Shown here piece by piece: positions 36,112 to 44,192 of a stretch of 64,000 nt of DNA. The notes below the pieces were generated by a model, which made no database searches, was not told the origin of the DNA, and saw only the letters and a list, made by a program, of their open reading frames with translations. This stretch comes from an uncultured Eggerthella sp. Its GTDB lineage: Bacteria; Actinomycetota; Coriobacteriia; Coriobacteriales; Eggerthellaceae. The translations under genes and the position numbers were made by a program. Location: the NCBI GenBank assembly GCA_958431815.1, contig CAUASB010000008.1, forward strand, positions 25,780 to 89,779, written 5' to 3'. Each line of letters starts with the position of its first letter. Positions within the stretch are counted from its first letter, which is position 1.

Positions 36112-36542
36112 CCTTGAACTTCCATCGTCGAAAAATCTACCTGGGTACGAAGCAGCGCTTCCGAAAGCTTCCGTGCACGCTCGTCTAAACGATGCTGCTC
36201 TTCGACAAGCGCTTCGTCCCAGCCGCGCAGCAAAAGCTCGTTACCACCAGCGGCGTACACGGCATCTACCACTGCCAAATCGCGCGCCTTCTTGCGATCT
36301 TCGCCTAACACCAGGCCGTAGCCATGGGCGCTGCCAATGCGCACCGTGCATGAAGTCATCAGCGCTTCACCCAGATAAAACAGGCTACGCTGCGCGTCTT
36401 CGCGCATTTTCAGCATCACCAGCTCCTCGGCCGGCTCCTTTACCACCGCCACGGCAAAATGCTGCTCGGCTTCGCTGGCCATGCGGGAAAGCATCTTGCG
36501 GTTGCCATCAACCAGCACGCGCGTTCGTTCTTTTCTATTCAT
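36108..36542 (-). CDS. phnG: C-P lyase subunit PhnG
   Basis: This 144-residue protein has VKEPAEELVMLKMREDAQRS and YLGEALMTSCTVRIGSAHGY, the conserved PhnG core, followed by a helical C-terminus. It is the first enzymatic gene of the phnG-M block, 8 bp after the second permease gene, and overlaps phnH by 4 bp. Confidence 0.92.
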   Translation of the reverse strand: MNRKERTRVLVDGNRKMLSRMASEAEQHFAVAVVKEPAEELVMLKMREDAQRSLFYLGEALMTSCTVRIGSAHGYGLVLGEDRKKARDLAVVDAVYAAGGNELLLRGWDEALVEEQHRLDERARKLSEALLRTQVDFSTMEVQG

Positions 36543-36550
36543 TTACTCTC

Positions 36551-37534
36551 CTAGTTCTGCACGATGTAGCGCTTGCGCAGTTGGGTGGAAAGCACCTCGA
36601 GCACAATGGCAACTGCCAAGCAGAAGTACACGATTATTCCCACTTCATGGATGTCGTAGTAGAAGCTGCCCGCCAAAAACAGCTGGTAGCCGATGCCACC
36701 GGCACCCGCAACGGCGCCTACCGCCACCGCGTTCACGAAGTTGATCTCGAAACGGATAAACGTCCACGAAAGAATCTCGGTAAGCTTTTCTGGCACCACC
36801 GCCGAAAACACCACCTGCCACCACGAAGCACCTGATGCCCGCAGCGCTTCCACCACGCCCGGGTCCACTTCTTCGAAGCTTTCCGAATAGGCTTTGGTGA
36901 GGTAGGCAACGCCGTGGAACAGCAGGCCCGCCACCGCCGCTTCGGGCCCCAGCCCAATGGCCACCGTGAAAATAAGCACCCACAAAATGGTGGGTATGGC
37001 GCGGAACAACGACATGGCCGCCTTGATAACGTTGGAAACACCGCGGCTTGAAAGGTTCATGGCGGCAAACAGGCCCAACACAAACGCGATAACCGCGCCC
37101 AACACCGTGGTAAGCGTTGCCAGGGCAAGCGAAGTGAACAATCCGTCCACCAAATCAGCCATGGTGAAATGGCCGCCCAACCCAGGCTGTGTGAGCATGG
37201 TGAAAAAATCGCCTACCGCATCGGCGGCAGCAACGGCCAAAGGCGTGTCGCCGTAGTCCATTAGCACAAAGGTCAGCACGGTTACCGCCGCAAGCACGCC
37301 CAGCGTGGCGGCAAGCACAGCATTCGACCTGTTCAAACACCGGGTTTTGATTCGCCCCGCACGGCTTGTACGCGCGCCTGCAGGGCTGCTTGCACACACA
37401 GCACCCGCAGGGCCTTCCGCCCCTGCGCTGCCCACAACGCCCGTTGCCTGCAGGGGCGCTCCAGCCATAGCCTGTGCCTTTTCCTGCTCGGAAAAATCCC
37501 GTTGCGCGCTGGCAAAGGCCTTGTTCTTGCTCAT
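36551..37534 (-). CDS. phnE: Phosphonate ABC transporter permease PhnE (second copy)
   Basis: This 327-residue permease has an Ala/Gly-rich N-terminal extension of about 60 residues, six or so membrane segments, and the cytoplasmic EAA loop (VVEALRASGASWWQVVFSAV). It pairs with the preceding permease as a heterodimer around PhnC. Two adjacent phnE genes are common in phn operons. It overlaps the other permease gene by 4 bp. Confidence 0.92.
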   Translation of the reverse strand: MSKNKAFASAQRDFSEQEKAQAMAGAPLQATGVVGSAGAEGPAGAVCASSPAGARTSRAGRIKTRCLNRSNAVLAATLGVLAAVTVLTFVLMDYGDTPLAVAAADAVGDFFTMLTQPGLGGHFTMADLVDGLFTSLALATLTTVLGAVIAFVLGLFAAMNLSSRGVSNVIKAAMSLFRAIPTILWVLIFTVAIGLGPEAAVAGLLFHGVAYLTKAYSESFEEVDPGVVEALRASGASWWQVVFSAVVPEKLTEILSWTFIRFEINFVNAVAVGAVAGAGGIGYQLFLAGSFYYDIHEVGIIVYFCLAVAIVLEVLSTQLRKRYIVQN

Positions 37535-38454
37535 ATGATGCGCCTCCTTACGTAGTTCGAAAGCGCCTCGCAGCAGATGACCACCGCCACAATAAGCAGG
37601 ATCACCAACCCCGCTGCGTCATAGCGGAAGCTCTTGTAAAACAGGTTGAACACGAACCCGATGCCGGTGCCGGTAAGGATGCCCACCAGCGTTGCATCGC
37701 GGATGTTGGTTTCCACCATGTACAACATCCAGCTCACCACCGCCGTGATGGAAAGCGGGATAACCCCCTGCGCTACAATTTGCAGGTAGCTGGCACCCGT
37801 CGCGCGCAAAGCTTCGATGGTGCCTTGGCTTATCTCGTCGATGCTTTCCAGGAAGCATCGCGTCAGGTATCCGAAACTACCCAGAAACAAAGCCAAAAAG
37901 CCCGTGAACTCACTTTGATGAAATGAAAACAGCAGGATAAACGCCCAGGCCACCACGGGGATGTTGCGGAACAGCGAAGCGATGCCGCGTGCCAAAACCT
38001 GTGCCACGCCGCCAAGCCCCACCGAGCGCGATCCCAAAACGGCAACAACGTAGGCAAGCACCGCCGCCGTGGTGCTGGAAGCCACCGAATCAAGCACGGT
38101 GGAAAGCAACGCCGGCAAAATCTGCGGCAGCTTTTCCAACGAAGCCGAGCTGGGCAGGAAGTTCACCGCCATCCAGGCAAGGCCGGAAGGGATATCCACC
38201 ACAGCCTCAGCAAAGTCGAAGCCTACATACCCGCCCGACACAGCGTTGATGGCAACGAACCCCGCAACCAACCCCACGATGGTAAGGCTGCGCTTTCGGA
38301 AGAACCTCTGCGCCTCAGGCGCCTTCGGATCGAGCTTGGCGGAGCCGCTCAAGCCGAGCCCCGCTCCCTTCGGTGTGCCCGCGGGCGCGGTCTGGCCTGC
38401 ACCCACAGCGTTCGCGCTTGCAGCAGGCTGCGTGTAAAACGACGGCAAGCTCAT
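37531..38454 (-). CDS. phnE: Phosphonate ABC transporter permease PhnE (first copy)
   Basis: This 307-residue permease has a low-complexity N-terminus, about six membrane segments and an EAA-type loop (TIEALRATGASYLQIVAQGV). It overlaps phnC by 4 bp and the second permease by 4 bp. With PhnC and PhnD it forms the phosphonate importer. Confidence 0.92.
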   Translation of the reverse strand: MSLPSFYTQPAASANAVGAGQTAPAGTPKGAGLGLSGSAKLDPKAPEAQRFFRKRSLTIVGLVAGFVAINAVSGGYVGFDFAEAVVDIPSGLAWMAVNFLPSSASLEKLPQILPALLSTVLDSVASSTTAAVLAYVVAVLGSRSVGLGGVAQVLARGIASLFRNIPVVAWAFILLFSFHQSEFTGFLALFLGSFGYLTRCFLESIDEISQGTIEALRATGASYLQIVAQGVIPLSITAVVSWMLYMVETNIRDATLVGILTGTGIGFVFNLFYKSFRYDAAGLVILLIVAVVICCEALSNYVRRRII

Positions 38455-39314
38455 GCGCCCACCCCGGTAAGCACAGGTACGTCTTCCTTGGCGGCCTTCG
38501 CAGTAGCGCCATCGCCCACGTACCTCGGCGCATCGACGCCGTGGGCATGTTCGTGCACGTACGGCGTCCCATAGATCTCAGCGATGGTCTTCGCATCAAG
38601 CTCATCGGGTGTTCCGTCGAATACCTTGCAACCCTTCTTCAAGGCAATGATGCGATCGGAATATTCGATGGCGTAATCAACCTGATGCAAATTTACCAGA
38701 CAGGCAACACCCAGCTCGTCGGCCACCCAACGCAGCATTTCCATGGTCACGCGCGAAGACTTCGGGTCAAGGCTGGCAATGGGCTCGTCGCACAGCAGAA
38801 GCAACGGATCCTGCACCAGGGCACGGGCAATGCCCACGCGCTGCTGCTGGCCACCGGAAAGCTGGTCGGCGCGCTGATAGGCAAATTCGGCCAGGCCCAT
38901 TTTGTCCAGCATCTCGAACGCGCTGCGCTTTTCCTCTTCGCTGTACAAGCCGAAGATGCCGCGGAAATCGGACAGGTAACCCAAGCGGCCCTGCAGCACG
39001 TTTTCAATGGCCGTTGCGCGGTGCACCAGGTTGTAGTGCTGGAAAATCATGCCGATGTTGCGGCGCGCCTCACGCAGCTGGCGCTTGTTCAGACTGGTAA
39101 TCTCACGCCCATCGAATTTGATGCTGCCTTCGCTGGCTTCGATCAGGCGGTTGATGCACCGCAGAAACGTCGACTTGCCTGCGCCGGAAGAACCGATAAC
39201 CGTAACGAATTCGCCGCGGCGAAGGGAAAGCGACACATCGTGCAACGCCTTCCCCTTGCCGTCATAGCTTTTCGTCAGGCCCGTAACCGTAAGCAGTTCC
39301 TGACTTTGTCCCAT
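38451..39314 (-). CDS. phnC: Phosphonate ABC transporter ATPase PhnC
   Basis: This 287-residue ATPase has Walker A GSSGAGKST, Q-loop FQHYNLVHRATAIENVLQGR, signature LSGGQQQRVGIARAL, Walker B LLLLCDEPIASLD and the H-loop in NLHQVDYAIEYSDRIIALK, a typical PhnC sequence. The last 25 residues are an extra Ala/Lys-rich tail. It follows phnD by 3 bp. Confidence 0.95.
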   Translation of the reverse strand: MGQSQELLTVTGLTKSYDGKGKALHDVSLSLRRGEFVTVIGSSGAGKSTFLRCINRLIEASEGSIKFDGREITSLNKRQLREARRNIGMIFQHYNLVHRATAIENVLQGRLGYLSDFRGIFGLYSEEEKRSAFEMLDKMGLAEFAYQRADQLSGGQQQRVGIARALVQDPLLLLCDEPIASLDPKSSRVTMEMLRWVADELGVACLVNLHQVDYAIEYSDRIIALKKGCKVFDGTPDELDAKTIAEIYGTPYVHEHAHGVDAPRYVGDGATAKAAKEDVPVLTGVGA

Positions 39315-39317
39315 CGC

Positions 39318-40361
39318 TTACGCACCAAGCTCGCGAATGGGGTTGTACCAGGCGTCATCGCACTTGACGAAGCAGGTCTTGTCGGAGTCCTTTTCGAAAA
39401 TCGCCTTGGCATTCTCGTCGCTAGGATCGGCGAAGATCTCCTTGTTGTTGGCAGTTTCCTCGCTGCAGAAGGCGTCGGTGATCTTCTGCTGCTCATCGGA
39501 AGAAAGCTTATCGGTGTTGTAGCAAACAGGAGCGTTCAGCACGGGCGTCACCCCGATGATGGCGAACTCCTTGCCGCGCACGGAATCGAACGGGGCGGAA
39601 GCGTCGTCTTTCACCTTGTACACCGCACCGGGAGTGTTGGCGCTGCCGGATACCAAATCGAAGTACATGTCGGTATCAACGTCGTCGAATGCAGCGGCGT
39701 CGGCCTGGCCGGAAAGCAGGTTAACCGCAGAGCCCTGATGCGAATCGCCGAACATGGTCTTGCTAAAGAACGTGCCGTCCTGCAGCAAATCGTCGGAAGA
39801 AGCAACGCCGCACTTCTTCATAATGGAGCTGGAAGGAATCTTGAAGCCGGACGTGGAAGTGGCCGAAACGAAGGAAAACTTCTTGCCCTTCAGGTTGTCC
39901 AGCGAATAGCCGTCACCACTTTGGTAATTGGCGGCCTGATCAGCAGGAACACAGATGCGGCTGTAGTAGCAGGCGCCATCAAGCGTGCCGTTTTCGTCAC
40001 TGTTGGTGAAGGCGGCCTGAACAGCACCATTCTTCGCATTTGCCTGAACGTAGCCCTCCGCACCAAGCAAGGCCATCTGCGCGGAACCGGATGAAATCGC
40101 CTCAATGGCAACGTTGTAGTCGGTGGTAGTCATCAGCTCGACATCACGGCCGGTTGCCTGCTTGATAACGTTGCCAATGGCCTCGCGGGATGAAGTCAGG
40201 TCGGCAGATGAATTATCGGGTAGCCAAACCATGGTAATCGGATCACTCGATTGCTTGCTCTGGCTTGAGCATCCTGTTGCGAACAGCAGCGCACCGGCGG
40301 CCACAACCACAGCCATCAGCGCCATCACAATGCGCTTCGCGTTCGAAATCTGACGTTCCAT
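39318..40361 (-). CDS. phnD: Phosphonate-binding lipoprotein PhnD
   Basis: This 347-residue solute-binding protein has a lipoprotein signal ending LLFATGC, so it is anchored outside the membrane. It contains MVWLPDNSSADLTSSREAIG, the TTDYNVAIEAI stretch and FVSATSTSGFKIPSS, matching phosphonate-binding PhnD proteins. It is the first gene of the 12-gene phn operon and has a long structured leader. A PhnF-type regulator is not seen nearby. Confidence 0.93.
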   Translation of the reverse strand: MERQISNAKRIVMALMAVVVAAGALLFATGCSSQSKQSSDPITMVWLPDNSSADLTSSREAIGNVIKQATGRDVELMTTTDYNVAIEAISSGSAQMALLGAEGYVQANAKNGAVQAAFTNSDENGTLDGACYYSRICVPADQAANYQSGDGYSLDNLKGKKFSFVSATSTSGFKIPSSSIMKKCGVASSDDLLQDGTFFSKTMFGDSHQGSAVNLLSGQADAAAFDDVDTDMYFDLVSGSANTPGAVYKVKDDASAPFDSVRGKEFAIIGVTPVLNAPVCYNTDKLSSDEQQKITDAFCSEETANNKEIFADPSDENAKAIFEKDSDKTCFVKCDDAWYNPIRELGA

Positions 40362-40404
40362 ACGGTGTTTCTTCCTTTTCTCTTCTTCTCTTCTTTGCCT
40401 CTTT

Positions 40405-40438
40405 GCCCACCGCCCGTGAGTACGCCCGAGCGGTGGGC
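40405..40438 (-). promoter_or_regulatory. Leader hairpin before phnD
   Basis: GCCCACCGC (40405-40413) pairs with GCGGTGGGC (40430-40438) over 16 nt, 44 nt upstream of the phnD start. The right arm can also form CGAGC-N5-GCTCG (40428-40442), so alternative folding is possible. An attenuator or operator role is inferred. Confidence 0.4.
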
Positions 40439-40586
40439 TCGGCGCTAGTATTGCGCCGCAGAAGAAGTGGAAAGGGGCTGAAAATTCAGTTCTCAGACCG
40501 TTTTAACGTTGGAGCGTCAAATGAAAACCAAACCTGAACCGATGTAAATTCGGAAGTAACGCATGAACATGTTTTTAATACAAAGA

Positions 40587-40660
40587 GCCCTTGAATGAAG
40601 GGCATAAGCGAGCAAAGAAGCAAAGTGTGCGGGGCAGCACCTTGCTCGGGGAAGCGCCCT
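40587..40660 (-). ncRNA. Candidate structured leader RNA with P1 overlapping a hairpin
   Basis: On the minus strand an outer stem (AGGGC at 40656-40660 with GCCCT at 40599-40603) encloses GAGCAA/TTGCTC (40642-40647 with 40610-40615) and an inner GTGC/GCAC hairpin. The 3' strand of the outer stem is also the left arm of GCCCTT-N5-AAGGGC (40587-40603). That overlap resembles a riboswitch expression platform. The following T tract is weak, and no known class is recognised. Confidence 0.35.
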
Positions 40661-40726
40661 AAATACTCTTTCTTTTACATCGCAAAGTGAATTTCCACCA
40701 CCCACGCAAAGCAATGCAGCATATGA

Positions 40727-40755
40727 AAGAAGAGAGGCCTTGGGCCTCTCTTCTT
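40727..40755. terminator. Perfect 13-bp hairpin
   Basis: AAGAAGAGAGGCC (40727-40739), loop TTG, GGCCTCTCTTCTT (40743-40755). With A-rich and T-rich ends it can stop transcription from either side. It lies between the reductase terminator and the phn leader. Confidence 0.6.
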
Positions 40756-40921
40756 CGAACAGCAAAATAGGCATCCTGGCAATATCGCAGCCTTCCAGAC
40801 AACGCCCAAAGCACTTCCCCTAGCCCGGAACCCAAAGAGCCTTCGTTGCATTGTGTTGAATTAAAACGCAGCACTGTCGCACCCCTTGCGTTCTGCGCTA
40901 TTCGGCAGAACGCTGTAGAAA

Positions 40922-40950
40922 ACGAAAAGCGCCCTTTTGGGCGCTTTCGC
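40922..40950 (-). terminator. Intrinsic terminator of the aldo/keto reductase gene
   Basis: On the minus strand AAAGCGCCC-AAAA-GGGCGCTTT (40926-40947) is followed by TCGTTTTC and begins directly after the stop codon. Confidence 0.8.
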
Positions 40951-42072
40951 TTACTCGTAGAAATCGGCTGCGTCTTCCAGCAGGTCGATGATGTTGATGC
41001 CTTGCGGGCACGTATCTTCGCAAGAACCACACTGGGTGCACAAAGAAGCCATGCCGCCGGCGGCTTGCCAGGAGTACTGCTGCTTCACGAACTCACGATT
41101 CTCGGTCATCTTCTCCAAGTTCATCAGGCTCAGAATCTCGGGAATCTTCACGCCAGCGGGGCAATCTTTCGCACAATAGCGGCAGTTGGTGCGCGGAATA
41201 AGGCCAACGCTCTTCAACGCCTCCAGCGCTTCGGAAAGCGCCTTTTCCTCGGCAGCGTTGAAAGGCTCGTTCGCCTTCCATTCGCGCACGTTTTCTTCAA
41301 CCTGCTCAAGCGTCGACATACCGGAAAGCACCGTGATCACATTGGGCTGGTTGTAGCAGAAACGATACGCCCACGAAACCTCGCTCTTGTCGGGCGCAGC
41401 AGCCTTCAGGATATTGGCGCCGCGTTCGGGCAGGTCGGCCAAGCGCCCGCCGCGCGCAGGTTCCATGATAACCACTGGCACGCCGTGCTTCTGGGCAACT
41501 TCCATGCACTTGCGCGATTCCACGATAGGATCTTCCCAGTCAAGGTAGTTCACCTGCAGCTGCACAAAATCCATGTCGGGGTGATCGGTGAGCAGCTTAT
41601 CCAGGCAGGCAGCGTCATCGTGCATGAAAAAGCCCAGGTGCTTGATAACGCCCTCTTCCTTCTTCTGCTTGGCCCATTCCCACAAGCCGAAATCGTCGAA
41701 CTTCGCGGTACGGGGGCCGCCCAGGTTGTGCAGCAAGTAGAAATCGACGTAATCAGTGCCCAAGCGCTCCAGCGAAGTATCCAAGCAGGCCTTTGCGGCT
41801 TCGGCGGTAGGCTCCGCCCAGGCAAAGCACTTCGTTGCAAGGGTGAACGATTCGCGTGGGTAGCGCTCTACCAGCGCCTTGCGCAGCGCCACCTCCGATT
41901 CGCCCTCGTGATACACATATGCCGTGTCGAAGTAGGTGCCGCCCGCTTCCATGAAAGCATCTACCATCTTCTTTACGTGCTCGATGTCGATGCTCTTCTG
42001 GTCTTCGGGGTTGGTCAGCGGCAGGCGCATGCAGCCAAAGCCAAGCTTAGGGGTATCCAACAAAGTGCTCAT
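40951..42072 (-). CDS. Aldo/keto reductase with C-terminal 4Fe-4S ferredoxin-like domain
   Basis: This 373-residue protein has an AKR barrel (KLGFGCMRLPL; the catalytic Tyr in GGTYFDTAYVYHEGESEVAL; FYLLHNLG; VIMEPARGGRLADLP). A C-terminal Fe-S domain has NCRYCAKDCPAG and LCTQCGSCEDTCPQG, giving at least eight Cys for two clusters. Such fused oxidoreductases are common in anaerobes; the substrate is unknown. ATG 42072 follows GAGGAG. An operator-like palindrome overlaps the -35 of its probable promoter, so it may be inducible. It seems to be monocistronic. Confidence 0.9.
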   Translation of the reverse strand: MSTLLDTPKLGFGCMRLPLTNPEDQKSIDIEHVKKMVDAFMEAGGTYFDTAYVYHEGESEVALRKALVERYPRESFTLATKCFAWAEPTAEAAKACLDTSLERLGTDYVDFYLLHNLGGPRTAKFDDFGLWEWAKQKKEEGVIKHLGFFMHDDAACLDKLLTDHPDMDFVQLQVNYLDWEDPIVESRKCMEVAQKHGVPVVIMEPARGGRLADLPERGANILKAAAPDKSEVSWAYRFCYNQPNVITVLSGMSTLEQVEENVREWKANEPFNAAEEKALSEALEALKSVGLIPRTNCRYCAKDCPAGVKIPEILSLMNLEKMTENREFVKQQYSWQAAGGMASLCTQCGSCEDTCPQGINIIDLLEDAADFYE

Positions 42073-42148
42073 AGGGACTCCTCGCCTTCGAAGGCGAACG
42101 ACCACCTGGCTCGTCGTTCACCTGAACTTCCACAAATCCTCTGCCCGT

Positions 42149-42192
42149 ATTGTATCGAAAAACCCCTCTTTAGTAACGTGACGTTACGTAAC
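42149..42192 (-). promoter_or_regulatory. Promoter with palindromic operator upstream of the aldo/keto reductase
   Basis: On the minus strand TACAAT (42149-42154) is a good -10, with GTTACT at 42172-42177 seventeen nt upstream. That -35 lies inside GTAACG-TGA-CGTTAC (42173-42187), which overlaps a second palindrome GTTACGTAAC (42183-42192). A repressor site is the likely reading. Confidence 0.5.
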
Positions 42193-42287
42193 TTCATCGC
42201 CGCAGAGGAAAGGCACCCAATGAAACGGGTGCCTTCAAAGTTCAACTTCATCGCCACGCAATCGGGAATGGGAGGATCGCAGCGGGC

Positions 42288-42755
42288 TTACAGTTCATCA
42301 AGATTTGTCACAGCAGGAACTGCATCGTAACTGATGCCCCATTCCTTATCCATCCACCTAATAAACTCTGCCACCGATTTACGTGGAATGCTCGACTTCT
42401 CGAACCCCTTAGCGTCTCGCGTCAAAATCATGTCCGCTCGAACTTTTTGAGCCGCCCTATCAATCAGGCAATCTTCGAAATCGGCCCAACCACGCTGAGA
42501 GCACTCAGCAATATCCTTTCCGTCAATCGAACAGATGCGAAGAAAAGAAAGGCATTCCCCAAATGCCATCTGCAATTTGTCGCCATCAACCTGCCCGCGA
42601 AGGATATAAAAAATATCAGTGAACGACTTTGCCGATGCCCATAGCTCAACATCACCCATAAGCTGCATAATCCTCAATTGAATGAGGCCTTCCATAAAAG
42701 GTTTTCGCCGGCCGAAATAATCGATAAGCACATTAGTGTCAAGAAATAGCCTCAT
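42288..42755 (-). CDS. PIN-domain toxin (VapC-like RNase)
   Basis: This 155-residue PIN protein opens MRLFLDTNVLIDYFGRRKPF with the first acidic residue (Asp in LDTNVLID). It later has WADFEDCLIDRAAQKVRADM and ILTRDAKGF with the remaining acidic residues. PIN toxins cleave RNA in a Mg2+-dependent way. Its start overlaps the upstream antitoxin-like gene by 17 bp, the normal antitoxin-first order. Confidence 0.82.
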   Translation of the reverse strand: MRLFLDTNVLIDYFGRRKPFMEGLIQLRIMQLMGDVELWASAKSFTDIFYILRGQVDGDKLQMAFGECLSFLRICSIDGKDIAECSQRGWADFEDCLIDRAAQKVRADMILTRDAKGFEKSSIPRKSVAEFIRWMDKEWGISYDAVPAVTNLDEL

Positions 42756-43047
42756 AATCCGCTCTTCTTCCCTCTTCGATTATTTCCTTGTAGCTTCTTT
42801 CGCCCCAGAACGACTCAGGAACGGAAAAGGTGGTTCTTTCCAGAGACTCCGCCAGCTCTTCAAGAAGCTTCGAGTCAAGCTGTTTCTTTCCCGTAGGAGA
42901 TTTGCTTTCGGGGATTGCGCCCTCCGCCAGAACGTACTCATAGGCGGCGTTGACAAGCTGCGTTGGTGTTGCGCCGATTTTTTTCAGTATCGCATTGCCT
43001 TGTTCTTTGATTTCCTCGGGCACTCTTGCCGTTACAAAAGAGTCCAT
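42739..43047 (-). CDS. Ribbon-helix-helix antitoxin partner of the PIN toxin (RelB/DinJ-like)
   Basis: This 102-residue protein begins MDSFVTARVPEEIKEQGNAI, a RelB/DinJ-type ribbon-helix-helix sequence (one strand, two helices), and continues LKKIGATPTQLVNAAYEYVL. The C-terminal half is charged and helical, likely the toxin-wrapping part. The start follows AAAGGAGGG. A tandem 8-bp repeat at 43067-43082 sits in its promoter region and is a likely autoregulatory operator. Confidence 0.8.
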   Translation of the reverse strand: MDSFVTARVPEEIKEQGNAILKKIGATPTQLVNAAYEYVLAEGAIPESKSPTGKKQLDSKLLEELAESLERTTFSVPESFWGERSYKEIIEEGRRADYEAIS

Positions 43048-43066
43048 TTTTCAACCCTCCTTTTTT

Positions 43067-43082
43067 GTAACACAGTAACACA
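43067..43082 (-). promoter_or_regulatory. Tandem 8-bp repeat, probable antitoxin operator
   Basis: GTAACACA occurs twice in direct succession (43067-43074 and 43075-43082), TGTGTTAC on the coding strand, 20 bp before the antitoxin start codon. Ribbon-helix-helix antitoxins often bind such repeats. Confidence 0.5.
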
Positions 43083-43122
43083 ACGGAGATGCGAAGGGAT
43101 GCGGCGGCAGCCCAGACAAAAT

Positions 43123-43160
43123 AAAAGCTGCCAGCAAGTTTTCGCTTGCTGGCAGCTTTG
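43123..43160 (-). terminator. Intrinsic terminator of pyrE
   Basis: AAAGCTGCCAGCAAG (43124-43138) pairs with CTTGCTGGCAGCTTT (43145-43159) over a 6-nt loop; a T-rich end follows on the minus strand. It lies 26 bp past the pyrE stop. Confidence 0.8.
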
Positions 43161-43185
43161 GAAATGTTATTTCAGCTGGTGAAGC

Positions 43186-43872
43186 TTACGCTTCCTTTGC
43201 GCCGTACTGCTCGTAGTAGGCATCGAGCGCAGCCTTCAAAGTGTCGTCGATAACCACCTTGCCCTGCACTTCGTGGTTGTACAGCAGTTCGGTAACTTCA
43301 GCCATGCTTACGATGGAAGCAACGGGGAAGCCGTACTTTTCCTGTACTTCCTTCTGCGCGGTTTTCACGCCGCCCTTGCCCACTTCCATACGGTTCAGGG
43401 AAACAATCAGGCCTTTCACTTCCACGTCGGCGGCACCCTTCAAAATAGGATACGTTTCGTCGATGGACTTGCCCGAAGTGGTTACGTCTTCCACCATCAC
43501 CACGCGGTCGCCGTCATGCAGTTCGGCACCCAACAGGTTGCCGGCGTCGGCGCCGTGATCCTTCACCTCTTTGCGGTTGCAGCAGTACTTCACTTCCTTG
43601 CCGTACAGCTCCTGCAATGCAATGGCGGTCACAACGGCCAGCGGAATGCCCTTGTAAGCCGGGCCGAACACCACATCGAAATCAAGGCCGAAGTTGTCGT
43701 GGATGGCGCGAGCATAGTACTCGCCCAAGCGCTTCAGCTGACCACCCGTCACATAAGCGCCCGCATTCATGAAGAAAGGAGACTTGCGCCCGCTCTTAAG
43801 CGTGAATTCGCCGAACTTGAGCACCTGGCTTTCCACCATGAACTCGATGAATTCCTTCTTGTATGCCTCCAT
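43186..43872 (-). CDS. pyrE: Orotate phosphoribosyltransferase
   Basis: This 228-residue enzyme makes orotidine 5'-phosphate from orotate and PRPP in pyrimidine synthesis. It has FTLKSGRKSPFFMNAG at the N-terminus, VVFGPAYKGIPLA, the Lys-rich catalytic loop (YCCNRKEVKDHG) and the PRPP-binding VVMVEDVTTSGKSI. ATG 43872 follows GAAAGG. The gene is solitary with its own terminator; no other pyr gene lies in the window. A palindrome of family R lies 50 bp upstream. Confidence 0.95.
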   Translation of the reverse strand: MEAYKKEFIEFMVESQVLKFGEFTLKSGRKSPFFMNAGAYVTGGQLKRLGEYYARAIHDNFGLDFDVVFGPAYKGIPLAVVTAIALQELYGKEVKYCCNRKEVKDHGADAGNLLGAELHDGDRVVMVEDVTTSGKSIDETYPILKGAADVEVKGLIVSLNRMEVGKGGVKTAQKEVQEKYGFPVASIVSMAEVTELLYNHEVQGKVVIDDTLKAALDAYYEQYGAKEA

Positions 43873-43921
43873 GGGCGCACCTTTCTCTAGCAAAGTTACT
43901 CCTGCAATCATAGCAGTGAGG

Positions 43922-43944
43922 AAATGGGGGCAGTCCCCAAATTG
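43922..43944. repeat. Degenerate palindrome upstream of pyrE (family R, copy 5)
   Basis: AAATGGGGGCAGTCCCCAAA resembles GGGGAC-N-GTCCCC with A/T flanks. It lies about 50 bp before the pyrE start codon. Confidence 0.55.
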
Positions 43945-43990
43945 TCATCATTATGGGGAATCTGAGACCCACCCCATTCCCCCACTGCAC

Positions 43991-44190
43991 AAAAAAAGCG
44001 CCCCGAAGGGCGCTTTGCGAAATCCCAAGTCAAAAGAAAACAGCAAGCATGGTTCTGGGAATTGAAAAGCCAGCAGGGTTGAGCTTCGTGCCACTCTGCT
44101 GGCTTTGAAATTTTCCTGCGCCATCAGAATGCCGCGCAACATCATCGCGTCTCTTGCGAGTGCAGCCGCCGATCGCCATATCGGCGCAAC
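43991..44190 (-). repeat. Structured 3'-end element, copy E2
   Basis: Read on the minus strand from the glycosyltransferase stop: hairpin CGCCGAT-N6-ATCGGCG (44167-44186) and a conserved block (44115-44151, containing GATGTTGCGCGGCATTCTGA). Then come an inner hairpin AAAGCCAGCAG/CTGCTGGCTTT, a diverged closing arm, and a terminator AAAGCGCCC-TTCG-GGGCGCTTT followed by T's (43991-44016). It is the most diverged of the four copies. Confidence 0.55.
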
Positions 44191-44192
44191 TC

